In this document: positions 1 through 7,720 of the stretch, one piece after another
How the letters are laid out: each line of letters begins with the position of its first letter
How positions within the stretch are numbered: position 1 is the stretch's first letter
Source: Pusillimonas sp. TS35
GTDB lineage: Bacteria; Pseudomonadota; Gammaproteobacteria; Burkholderiales; Burkholderiaceae_B
NCBI RefSeq assembly: GCF_009857885.1
Contig: NZ_WWER01000002.1
Location: 124,001-188,000 of the forward strand
Direction of reading: 5' to 3'
Length of the DNA stretch: 64,000 bases
Position numbers and translations under genes: made by a program
Notes under the pieces: generated by a model
What the model was told of the DNA's origin: nothing
Databases searched by the model: none
Seen by the model: only the letters and a program-made list of their open reading frames with translations

Positions 1-1
1 C

Positions 2-226
2 GGCAAGGATTTCGGGCCCAGCGCCGGTTTCGGCGTGCTGTCGCTCAATGCCGGCTATGCCTTCGACAAGCGGGCCTCGTTGGCCATTGGCGTGGATAAC
101 GTGTTCGACAAGACCTACACCGAACACTTGAACCTGCTCGGCAACAGCGGCTTCGGCTACTCGGGCACATCACCATTCAACGAGCCCGGCCGCACGGTAT
201 GGGCGCGGGTGAGCTTCCGGTTCTAA
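2..226 (+). CDS. TonB-dependent receptor, C-terminal end (partial)
   Basis: Only the last ~74 residues lie in the window; the reading frame is open from base 2 and the start is off the left edge. The visible part is the final strands of an outer-membrane beta-barrel: a DNVFDK motif, typical of the last strands of TonB receptors, and a terminal aromatic signature ending in VSFRF, as needed for outer-membrane insertion. The text around NVFDKTYTEHLN and the NEPGR turn resembles TonB-dependent copper receptors (OprC type), but the ligand cannot be settled from this fragment. A large hairpin follows directly. Confidence 0.85.
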   Translation, partial: GKDFGPSAGFGVLSLNAGYAFDKRASLAIGVDNVFDKTYTEHLNLLGNSGFGYSGTSPFNEPGRTVWARVSFRF

Positions 227-228
227 GC

Positions 229-268
229 GGAAAGGCCTGCGCGGCACGTTTGCCGCGCAGGCCTTTCC
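229..268. terminator. Large inverted repeat between convergent genes
   Basis: A perfect 18-bp stem (229-246 with 251-268) encloses a 4-base CGTT loop. It sits between the convergent ends of the TonB receptor and the Bug receptor gene. Neither side has a clear T-run, so termination by the hairpin alone is uncertain, but position and symmetry fit a shared bidirectional terminator. Confidence 0.6.
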
Positions 269-274
269 GAAAAC

Positions 275-1240
275 TCACTGCAGCTTGATATTCACCTGCT
301 TGATCAACTCACGGCACTGGGCCGTATCGATCTTGAGTTGCTTTGCAAACTCCGCTGGACCCTGAAAGCTCGGATACATACTCATAGATGCCAGTTGTTC
401 CTCCATGTCCGGCCCTGCCATGACTTCTCCTGCCGCCTTCCCCAGTCGGTCGACAACCGCCTGCGGTGTGCCTGCGGGCGCATATATACCGAACCAGCTT
501 GGTATCCCCAGGACTGCGCGCTGCTCTTCCAGCGTTGGCACATCGGGAAGCGCGGCTGACCGATTGTTTCGCGTAATGGCGAGCGCCTTGACCGAACCAT
601 TCAGGACTTGCGGCAATGTAAGGCTATCAACGACAAGATCGATCCGACCTCCCATCAGATCATTCAGTGCTTCGCTGGATCCCTTATAGGGTACATGGAG
701 TGCCTCTATGCCCAGACGTTGCATCAGTGCGGCCGCCTGCAAGTGCGTAAGGGTGCCCAGGCCGGCCGAACCATATGTGAGCTTGCCCGGATGCTGTTTT
801 CCATACTCGATCAGACCTTGAATATTCTGGGCTGGAAAATCCTTGCGGACCGTCACGATACCGATCGAAGACGTTAACTTGGCAATCGACACAAAGTCCT
901 TCTCCGGGTCGTACTCGACATGCCGCAGGTAAGGCGTCACGGCCATGATGGCCGTCGGCGCAAGCAGCAATGTTGTTCCATCGGCCGCGCTGCGAGCAAC
1001 GTATTGCGTACCGATCGAGCCACCCGCACCACCTTTGTTTTCCACCACAATGGTTTGCCCGAGCACCTCGCCCAGACGCTGCCCGACCAATCGCGCTACC
1101 TTGTCAGCCCCGCCGCCCGGCGGATAAGGCACCACCAGCTTGATCGGGCCCGTGGGCGCCTGCGGCGCCGACATCGCAGGCGCCCCCATCACCAGACCGA
1201 TCGCCATCGCGCCGAGCCATTTCCCCAGTCTCATCATCAT
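275..1240 (-). CDS. Bug/TctC-family periplasmic solute-binding receptor
   Basis: About 321 residues. An N-terminal signal peptide (MMMRLGKW, then a hydrophobic stretch ending near MSAPQAP) precedes the Bug-family opening IKLVVPYPPGGGADKVARL. The ORF is open further upstream, but AGGAGG at 1243-1248 places the start at one of three consecutive ATGs (1240, 1237 or 1234). The family binds carboxylates in the periplasm, for tripartite tricarboxylate transporters or as sensory orphans. No TctA/TctB membrane genes are nearby, so this is an orphan receptor. It is the last gene of the operon that starts at 6766, so its ligand is probably that pathway's substrate. Confidence 0.88.
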   Translation of the reverse strand: MMMRLGKWLGAMAIGLVMGAPAMSAPQAPTGPIKLVVPYPPGGGADKVARLVGQRLGEVLGQTIVVENKGGAGGSIGTQYVARSAADGTTLLLAPTAIMAVTPYLRHVEYDPEKDFVSIAKLTSSIGIVTVRKDFPAQNIQGLIEYGKQHPGKLTYGSAGLGTLTHLQAAALMQRLGIEALHVPYKGSSEALNDLMGGRIDLVVDSLTLPQVLNGSVKALAITRNNRSAALPDVPTLEEQRAVLGIPSWFGIYAPAGTPQAVVDRLGKAAGEVMAGPDMEEQLASMSMYPSFQGPAEFAKQLKIDTAQCRELIKQVNIKLQ

Positions 1241-1356
1241 CGTCCTCCTGTTGTGTATCGTTCGCCGCGCGACATCTTCCACTGGGCATCCGCTCCGGTG
1301 TAGACAATCGCGCGACGTTGTCCCTGCATCGTTATCTGTAGATCGCCTTCCGTGCA

Positions 1357-2094
1357 TTACTTGCCGGTGTATACAGGCTTGCGCTTTTCGCGGAATGCGC
1401 GCATGCCTTCTTGTGTATCGGCGCTTTCACGCACCACGCCCAGATCCCGCACGATGTGCGCCATGTCTTCGGACGGCCCTTTGGCCAGCACGTGCCCCGT
1501 CACGAAGCGCTTGAGCGTGCGCTGAACCAACGGCGCCATCTCGGCCAGCGAGGCGGCCATCTCGAGCGCGGCCTCCACCTGCTTGCCCACTGGCACGACT
1601 TGATTCACAAGCCCCACATCGTAGGCGCGCTGCGCATCAAGGATGGCACCGCGCAACATAACGTCCATCGCCACCTTATGGGGAATCCGCGCGGCAAGGC
1701 CGGCAATCATCCCGCCCGTGAAGCCCAGCTTGGCCTCGGGATAAGAAAAGCGTGTGTTCTCGGCCGCCACCGCGAGGTCACACATCATATGCATTACCAT
1801 GGCGCCGCCCACAACCCACCCAGCGGTCGCCGCGATGATCGGCTTTTCAGTGGTGATCCCCACGGTGGGTATGCAGCGCCACAGCTCTGGCAGGTTGGAC
1901 ACATCGGCACCGGCCGAGAATGCCTTGTCGCCCGCGCCGGTAATCACGGCAACCCGCTGGTCCGACTGGTCAAACTCGGCAAATCCATCCTGCAGCGCCA
2001 GCGCCGTATCTTTGCAGATGGCGTTGTGCTTGTCCTGCCGGTTGATCGTAAACAGCGTTACGGCCCCATGATGTTCTATCGTCACGACACTCAT
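1357..2094 (-). CDS. Enoyl-CoA hydratase/isomerase family protein (first copy)
   Basis: 245 residues with the crotonase fold signature: NRQDKHNA near residue 18, the oxyanion-hole stretch KAFSAGADVSNL near residues 58-69, and a second oxyanion element around GWVVGGAMVMHMMCDLAVAAE. AGGAGG lies 10 bases before the ATG. The protein is somewhat shorter than the usual ~260. The family hydrates, isomerises or hydrolyses acyl-CoA thioesters; the exact reaction cannot be read from the sequence. It lies between the acyl-CoA synthetase and the Bug receptor, suggesting a step acting on the CoA-activated substrate. Confidence 0.85.
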   Translation of the reverse strand: MSVVTIEHHGAVTLFTINRQDKHNAICKDTALALQDGFAEFDQSDQRVAVITGAGDKAFSAGADVSNLPELWRCIPTVGITTEKPIIAATAGWVVGGAMVMHMMCDLAVAAENTRFSYPEAKLGFTGGMIAGLAARIPHKVAMDVMLRGAILDAQRAYDVGLVNQVVPVGKQVEAALEMAASLAEMAPLVQRTLKRFVTGHVLAKGPSEDMAHIVRDLGVVRESADTQEGMRAFREKRKPVYTGK

Positions 2095-2124
2095 CGCCTT
2101 GATTCCTCCTTTGCGGGTTCAGCG

Positions 2125-4233
2125 TCAGGACAGCCGGGCGCGCGCATCCACGGCGACGCATCCCTGCCCCTGTATTTTCACTTTCAATGGGTTGATCTCG
2201 ATTTCAAAATCGCGCTTGGCCAGATCGGACGCCAGCCAGCCCAGGCGCACCAACGCGTCGGCGACGCTATCGATGTCCAGACCGGCACGGCCGCGGTAAG
2301 GCTGCAGAAGCGGGGCCACGCGCAAACGCGCCAGCGCTGCTTTGGCCGTGTCCACGTCGAAGGGCGCGGGCAGCACCACGATGTCTTTCAGCGCCTCGAC
2401 CAGCACGCCGCCGCTTCCCACAACCACCTGCGGGCCGAATTGCGCATCGCGCCGCGCGCCCAGAATCAGCTCCAGCTCTCCGCCTTCCATCGCCTGCAGC
2501 GAAAAGCCCTCGATCCGGGCGTTCGGGCAGACGCCCGCGATACGTTCGCGCATTGTCCGAAGACCGCGGGCCAACTGGGCTTCATCCATGATGTTCAGCA
2601 GTACGCCGCCAACATCCGATTTGTGCACGATATCGGGCGAAACAATCTTGGCTACCAACGGGAAGCCTACATCGGCCGCGCATGCAAGCGCCTCTTGCTC
2701 GGAACCCACCAGCCGTTCACGATTGACGGGTATGCCAATCGAGCCCAGGAGCTGCTTGCTCTCGAATTCACCCAGTTCGCCCGAGGGCAGTGCGGCAGCG
2801 GTGCAGCCTATTGGACGCACAGCCTCACCAGGTTCTTGGTACGCGGACCACGCGCGCCAGGCGGCCAGCGCTTGCACCGCTTCGCCCAGGTTGTCCGAGA
2901 ACGGTTGGCGACGCTCAACAAGCACTTGACGCGATGCGTCTGCTGCCTGCCCGGGCTGCATCACAAACAGCGAGGGCTTGCCGCTATGCCTGGCGCCCTC
3001 TTCCAGATAGCGTGTCACATCGTGCAGCGCAGGCGCAGTGGTCAACACCATCAGCGCCGCATCCACGCGGCTATCCTCCAAGGCGATGCGTGCGGTGCGC
3101 TCGACGATGTCGGACGCATTGGCTGCCACGTCGTGACGGCGCCCGCCCACATCAATCGGGTTCTGCGCCTGCCCTTCCGAATAGAGTTCGGCAAGCTTGT
3201 GCTGCGTTGCCGGCTCGAATTCCGCCAGCGGGATCCCCGCCTCGGAAAGACGATCCGCGCTCAGCGCACCGCCACCGCCAGAGGTTGTGATGATTGCGGT
3301 TTGATCCACGCGGCGGCCCGGATAACGCGCCATTGCGCTTGCCAGCAGCAGCATGGCGGCCGGGTCTTCCATCAGCACGATGTTCTCGCGCCGGAACACC
3401 GCTTCCATCGAGGCGTAATCACCCGCCATGCTTGCCGTATGGGAAAACGCGGCACGGCTGCCCATGCTTGTTTTCCCTGCCTTCACGGCCAACCAGGGCT
3501 TGCCGGCCGCGCGGGCCTTCCTGGCGAGAGCCACCAAACGAGCCGGTGACTTGACGCCCTCGATATAGGTGCATATCACTTTTGTCGCCGGGTCGTGAAT
3601 CATCCACTCCACGAAATCGCAAAGCTCCAGATCGGCCTGGTTGCCCACCGAGACGCAATGACTGAATCCGATGCCCTGGCCTTGTGCGCGGTCGAACAAG
3701 GTCGCCATCAATGCGCCGCTCTGGCTGACAAAACCGATCGGGCTTTGCGCCAGCGTCTCCACGTCCAGGGCGGGCGATGAACATAGCACCAGGCGATGCG
3801 CGGGGCTGATGACGCCCAGGCAATTCGGGCCGATCAGGCGCATGCCACCCTGCCGCGCAGCACGGACGACTTCGCGCTCCAGCGCCGCGCCTTCCTCCCC
3901 CGCATCAGAGAATTTCGATGTGATGACAATGCCGCAGCGCGCACCCTTCTGCGCGCATGCGCTCACTTCTTCCAATACCTTGGCGTGGGGGATCGCCATC
4001 ACCACCATGTCAGGCGATTCGGGCAGCTCGGCCACCGAGCGGTATGTCTTGATGCCCAGCAACGTCTCGCGCGCCGGATTGATCGGATAAACCGTACCCG
4101 AGTACCCATGCCGCAGCAGCATGCGATACAAGCGCCCTCCAAATTTAGACTGGTCTTCCGATGCGCCAATCACCGCAACACTGCGGGGATTCATATACGC
4201 GCTCAGCGCGAGCGCCGCGTTTGCATTGTCCAT
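2125..4233 (-). CDS. ADP-forming acyl-CoA synthetase (acetate-CoA ligase family)
   Basis: 702 residues. It has a CoA-binding domain (SVAVIGASEDQSKFGGR near residues 18-34), a succinyl-CoA-ligase-like middle domain (IGPNCLG at 134-140) and a C-terminal ATP-grasp domain (LVAKIVSPDIVHKSDVGG). The SHTASMAG motif carries His265, the expected phosphohistidine of this family. It makes an acyl-CoA from a carboxylate using ATP, giving ADP and phosphate. Single-chain fusions of alpha and beta domains are common. It lies in an operon with two enoyl-CoA hydratases, a thiol dioxygenase and a CoA-transferase, so it probably activates a carboxylic intermediate. The substrate is not known. Confidence 0.88.
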   Translation of the reverse strand: MDNANAALALSAYMNPRSVAVIGASEDQSKFGGRLYRMLLRHGYSGTVYPINPARETLLGIKTYRSVAELPESPDMVVMAIPHAKVLEEVSACAQKGARCGIVITSKFSDAGEEGAALEREVVRAARQGGMRLIGPNCLGVISPAHRLVLCSSPALDVETLAQSPIGFVSQSGALMATLFDRAQGQGIGFSHCVSVGNQADLELCDFVEWMIHDPATKVICTYIEGVKSPARLVALARKARAAGKPWLAVKAGKTSMGSRAAFSHTASMAGDYASMEAVFRRENIVLMEDPAAMLLLASAMARYPGRRVDQTAIITTSGGGGALSADRLSEAGIPLAEFEPATQHKLAELYSEGQAQNPIDVGGRRHDVAANASDIVERTARIALEDSRVDAALMVLTTAPALHDVTRYLEEGARHSGKPSLFVMQPGQAADASRQVLVERRQPFSDNLGEAVQALAAWRAWSAYQEPGEAVRPIGCTAAALPSGELGEFESKQLLGSIGIPVNRERLVGSEQEALACAADVGFPLVAKIVSPDIVHKSDVGGVLLNIMDEAQLARGLRTMRERIAGVCPNARIEGFSLQAMEGGELELILGARRDAQFGPQVVVGSGGVLVEALKDIVVLPAPFDVDTAKAALARLRVAPLLQPYRGRAGLDIDSVADALVRLGWLASDLAKRDFEIEINPLKVKIQGQGCVAVDARARLS

Positions 4234-4257
4234 TCGTTTACGTCCGTTGTTTAGCGT

Positions 4258-4995
4258 TCATTTTCGCGAAGCTTGGCGGTATGCCTCGATGCGCGACTTC
4301 AGCCCTGGCTCAGCCGCGGATTTCAGCAGTGCACACAAATCTGCATTGAGCTCGTCTGCTGTGCTGCGAGTGGCTCGCTGCACAGCAGCATGGGTATTCA
4401 GGGAAAGACGGGAAGATTCAGCGGCCAATTGTTCTATGCGGATGTCGATCTCAGCGTGGTCTACACGGTCGGTAAACATGCCCGCCTCATGCGCCTGCGC
4501 CTCGGAAATCAGACTGCCGCTCCGCACCCAGGCGCGGGCGCGGGCCGTACCCACAATGGACGCAAGGCGGCGCGTCCCCAGCACCAGGCCAAATGCCGCA
4601 CCGGGAAAGCAGAAGCTTGCGTCACCCTTGATCCAGCGCTGCTCGCAGGCCAGGAACAGATCAGCCCCCGCACCCATGATGCGCCCATGACCAATGGCCA
4701 CCACCGTGAACGGCGCGGCATGCAACGCCTGCAACAGCAGCTCGATCCGGGCAAAGCGTGCCAGCAGGTCGTCGTCGGTCACGGCATCGAGATCGGACAG
4801 ATCGAAACCCGTGCAAAAATGCTTGCCTTCCGCTTCAAGCACCAGTAAACGCGTGCCGTCCTGGTAGCTTATGCGCACCTGCTCAGCAAGCATGTCGACC
4901 AGGTCGGGAGACAGGCTGTTGCCCCGCTCGGGCCGCCGAAGCGTGAGGCGGACAACACCCGCATGGCGCTCTGTTTTCAGTATCTCCTGCAGCAT
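4258..4995 (-). CDS. Enoyl-CoA hydratase/isomerase family protein (second copy)
   Basis: About 245 residues of crotonase fold: RRPERGNSLS near the N terminus, KHFCTGFDLSDL for the first oxyanion element, and GRIMGAGADLFLACE for the second. I chose the ATG at 4995. A GTG 18 bases upstream would make the gene overlap the dioxygenase stop codon but has no ribosome-binding site. It differs clearly from the other hydratase in the operon, so this is not a recent duplication; the two may act on different CoA thioesters. The reaction is not predictable beyond the family. Confidence 0.83.
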   Translation of the reverse strand: MLQEILKTERHAGVVRLTLRRPERGNSLSPDLVDMLAEQVRISYQDGTRLLVLEAEGKHFCTGFDLSDLDAVTDDDLLARFARIELLLQALHAAPFTVVAIGHGRIMGAGADLFLACEQRWIKGDASFCFPGAAFGLVLGTRRLASIVGTARARAWVRSGSLISEAQAHEAGMFTDRVDHAEIDIRIEQLAAESSRLSLNTHAAVQRATRSTADELNADLCALLKSAAEPGLKSRIEAYRQASRK

Positions 4996-5000
4996 GCGCT

Positions 5001-5594
5001 TTAACCCACCCACAGATTCGGCACGAACGCGTTGGCATATCCCGACACAAACGCCTTGCTGGCCGCGGTGTCGGGATCGAACACAGATCGATTGATACGC
5101 CCGATATTTCCACCGTATATGTGTATGCTGATCGACACGCGATCGGAGAATGCGTTGCTTACCTGGTGAATGTCGCCAGAAGCCGGCGACACATAGGCTA
5201 CCTCTCCCGCCCGCAGTACATCGGCTTCGCCCGCTTTGCGCAGGCCACTGCCTGATGCCTCGTACATCTGGTTGATTTCCGCGCCGCGCAGCACACCGAT
5301 CACGCCCCAGACCGTATGATCGTGAACCGGTGTTTTCTGGCCCGGCCCCCAGACAAAGCTGACGACGGAAAAACGCTCGCGCGGATCTCCATACAACAGG
5401 TACTGACGATAGTATTGCGCGTCGGGCTCCGCCATTTCGCGCGGCAGCCAGTCGTCGTGAGCAACGAGCTGCTTCATCAGCGGCTCGATCCCCGCGCGTA
5501 TTTCTGATTCGTCCAGCGCAGGCGCATCAAGCAACGTGTCGACGGCGCCAACAAACTTTCGCAAGCGTTCTGTGTTCTGCTGATTCGTACTCAT
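5001..5594 (-). CDS. mdo: Gln-type thiol dioxygenase, probable 3-mercaptopropionate dioxygenase
   Basis: 197-residue cupin of the cysteine dioxygenase family, a cytosolic non-haem iron enzyme that adds O2 to a thiol to give a sulfinate. The three iron-binding histidines are visible: His91 and His93 in VHDHTVWG and His143 in GDIHQVSN. Ser156-His158-Tyr160 forms the expected catalytic triad. In YYRQYLL, Gln64 falls where cysteine dioxygenases carry the substrate-binding Arg. That Gln type is the 3-mercaptopropionate dioxygenase group. No Cys is present at the Cys-Tyr crosslink position. The start ATG overlaps the CoA-transferase stop (TAATG), indicating translational coupling. An ordinary cysteine dioxygenase is the main alternative. 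Confidence 0.82.
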   Translation of the reverse strand: MSTNQQNTERLRKFVGAVDTLLDAPALDESEIRAGIEPLMKQLVAHDDWLPREMAEPDAQYYRQYLLYGDPRERFSVVSFVWGPGQKTPVHDHTVWGVIGVLRGAEINQMYEASGSGLRKAGEADVLRAGEVAYVSPASGDIHQVSNAFSDRVSISIHIYGGNIGRINRSVFDPDTAASKAFVSGYANAFVPNLWVG

Positions 5595-6766
5595 TACCGA
5601 CTACCCTCCCCCTGTGCGCAAGCCTCACGGATATTCTCGGAATGTTCGCCCAACGCCGGCGGATTCATTCTTATGGGAAATGCTTTGCCATCCATCATAA
5701 GAGGCGATGCAAATGTGCGTGTCTGCGTACCGCCCGGCAGCGAGATGTCGCGCACCCATTGCATATGGGCCACCTGATGGTCGCCAAGGGCGGCGGCATA
5801 GTCATTGATGCGCGCATGAGGCACGCCCGCCTCTCTGAATTTTTCTATCCATGTATCGACGGGAGCCGTCTGAAACACCGGCTCCAGAATATCCTTTAGC
5901 GCCAATTGATTGCGGGCGCGTTCAGTGGGCGACGCAAAGCGCGCATCATCGAACAGATGCTCCAGGCCAACGACCCTGCACACCTCCCGCCATAGCTTCT
6001 GATTGCCCGCCGCGATGGCGAAATACCCGTCCTTGGCCTGGTAAGCCTGGTAGGGTGCGTTTCTCGGGTGCGCCGATCCCAGCTTCCTCGGGCTGTTGCC
6101 GGTGCCGAAATACTCGCTGGTCTGCAAGGCGGCGATACCCAAGGTGCAGCCATACATGGGGACATCGATATGCGCGCCGCGCCCGCTAGCGCGCACGCGC
6201 AGCAGCGCGGAGGCCACGGCGTACGCCGCATACAGGCCAGACGCGAAATCCGACAACGGAACGCCGCATTTCACCGGCGCGCCATCAGGCTCTCCCGTCA
6301 CGCTCATGACGCCTGAGGCTGCCTGTATGGTCAGATCAAAACCGCCCTCGGTCGCCCGGGGGCCAGTCTGCCCATAGGCGGAGATCGAGCAGTACACGAG
6401 CTTGGGGTGCTCGGCGGAAAGCGCCGCATAGCCCAGCCCCAGCCTGTCCATGACGCCGGGGCGATTGTTCTCGAGCACCACATCCGCACCCAGGATCAAC
6501 GATTTTGCCAGCCGAACATCGTCCGCATTTTTCAGATCCAGCACAACCGACGACTTGTTCCGATTCAACGATGCAAAGTTTTCGCTAAAGCCTTCCCGGA
6601 TCGGTGGCCATTGCCGCAGCGCATCCCCACCCGGCGGCTCCACCTTGATCACTTCCGCCCCCATGTCAGCCAACAGCATTGCCCCAAACGGGCCGGCCGC
6701 CACCGAACAGAATTCAATCACTCTGATCCCGGTCAATGGTAGAGCGCTCGTTTCGATCTCATTCAT
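5594..6766 (-). CDS. Family III CoA-transferase (CaiB/BaiF)
   Basis: 390 residues, the usual length. The N terminus has the class III CoA-binding pattern (IRVIEFCSVAAGPFGAMLLADMG) and VIKVEPPGGDALR. Asp173 in VPLSDFASGLY is the expected catalytic nucleophile that forms the acyl-anhydride. The family moves CoA between carboxylates such as succinyl-CoA and an acceptor. AAAGGG lies 6 bases before the start. It is the first gene of the operon and diverges from the IclR regulator. In Variovorax paradoxus a family III transferase (Act) activates 3-sulfinopropionate, which is the product of a 3-mercaptopropionate dioxygenase like the one encoded next; that parallel is inference. Confidence 0.9.
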   Translation of the reverse strand: MNEIETSALPLTGIRVIEFCSVAAGPFGAMLLADMGAEVIKVEPPGGDALRQWPPIREGFSENFASLNRNKSSVVLDLKNADDVRLAKSLILGADVVLENNRPGVMDRLGLGYAALSAEHPKLVYCSISAYGQTGPRATEGGFDLTIQAASGVMSVTGEPDGAPVKCGVPLSDFASGLYAAYAVASALLRVRASGRGAHIDVPMYGCTLGIAALQTSEYFGTGNSPRKLGSAHPRNAPYQAYQAKDGYFAIAAGNQKLWREVCRVVGLEHLFDDARFASPTERARNQLALKDILEPVFQTAPVDTWIEKFREAGVPHARINDYAAALGDHQVAHMQWVRDISLPGGTQTRTFASPLMMDGKAFPIRMNPPALGEHSENIREACAQGEGSR

Positions 6767-6859
6767 TTCGAGCCCTTTTCAAAAATTTTCCGCGCATAGG
6801 CGCAGGCAATATCAATGACAGGATTGATTCTATAAGGGTTCCAAATTACAATAAAACAT

Positions 6860-6874
6860 TTCCATATAATGGAA
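6860..6874. promoter_or_regulatory. IclR-type operator, copy 1
   Basis: TTCCATATAATGGAA is an inverted repeat with 6-bp perfect arms and a 3-bp centre, in the gap between the CoA-transferase operon and the iclR gene. Its size and layout match 15-bp IclR-family operators. It contains a perfect TATAAT (6865-6870) reading toward iclR, whose ATG begins only 12 bases later, so binding would block the regulator's own promoter. A further TTCCA half-site lies at 6838-6842. A matching repeat is at 10285-10299. Confidence 0.7.
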
Positions 6875-6881
6875 CCAAGGC

Positions 6882-7679
6882 ATGAATAACACCCTCATCA
6901 AGGGGTTGCAGGTCGTCGAGTTCCTGGCTCACAGCGATAGGCAGCAAAGCCTTACCGACATCGCAAACAATCTCGGTCTGGCCAAAAGCAATGTTCATCG
7001 GCTTTTGCAGGCGCTGTCCGAACTAAAGTACGTCATACGCGATGACGTCACAGGGGGCTACAGCGCATCCATCAAGCTGTGGGAACTCGGCTCCGCCGTA
7101 CTTTCCAAGCTGGATCTCAAACGGCATGCAGAGCAATGGATGTCTACGCTCATGGATCAAACGGGCGAAACCGTTCACCTCTCCGTGCTGGATGAAGACG
7201 AGGTGGTTTATGTTCACAAGATCGAAAGCGACAACCCTATCCGGGCCTATACACAAATCGGCGGGCGCATACCCGCCTATTGCGTGGCAACCGGCAAGGC
7301 CATGCTGGCCTATCGCTCCGACAGCATGCTTCAGCGGATAGCGGGCAACCTCAAGCCGATCACCCCAACAACCATCACCAGCCCCAAGCGCTTCGCACAG
7401 GAAATCGAGAAAATCCGCAAACAAGGCTATGCGGTCAATCGGGGCGAGTGGCGTGAAGGCGTGTATGGTGTTGCCGCCCCCATTCTCGATGGCTCGGGCC
7501 AGGTCATCGCCGCCATCGGCCTCTCAGGCCCGGCCGCCCGCTTTCGCCCCCAGCAAATAAAGGGTTTCGCAGATCACCTCGGCAGGGCTGCAGAGGCGAT
7601 CACCCTTAGCCTTGGGGGCAACCAAAGCTACCATGCGCTCGGGTACATTACCCGGCATATGGTCAGCGCCAAAAAGTAG
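6882..7679 (+). CDS. IclR-family transcriptional regulator
   Basis: 265 residues. Residues ~1-60 form the winged helix (QSLTDIANNLGLAKSNVHRLLQAL), and the rest is the IclR effector domain (GETVHLSVLDEDEVVYVHKIES, YCVATGKAMLAY, GYAVNRGEWREGVYGVAAPI). It diverges from the CoA-transferase operon. The start is ATG at 6882, where only a weak AAGG precedes it. A TATAAT 12 bases upstream implies a very short or absent leader. It probably controls the thio-acid operon and, through the second operator copy, the oxide reductase/Bug/GMC genes. The effector is unknown. Confidence 0.9.
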   Translation: MNNTLIKGLQVVEFLAHSDRQQSLTDIANNLGLAKSNVHRLLQALSELKYVIRDDVTGGYSASIKLWELGSAVLSKLDLKRHAEQWMSTLMDQTGETVHLSVLDEDEVVYVHKIESDNPIRAYTQIGGRIPAYCVATGKAMLAYRSDSMLQRIAGNLKPITPTTITSPKRFAQEIEKIRKQGYAVNRGEWREGVYGVAAPILDGSGQVIAAIGLSGPAARFRPQQIKGFADHLGRAAEAITLSLGGNQSYHALGYITRHMVSAKK

Positions 7680-7720
7680 CGCCGGTCGGGGCGGGGCGCC
7701 GCGGCTGTGCGTCCCGATGT

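Noticed and set aside
1411-3549. A 712-codon open frame antisense to the hydratase and synthetase genes
   Set aside because: High GC keeps antisense frames open; the translation shows no known fold and the opposite strand encodes clear enzymes.
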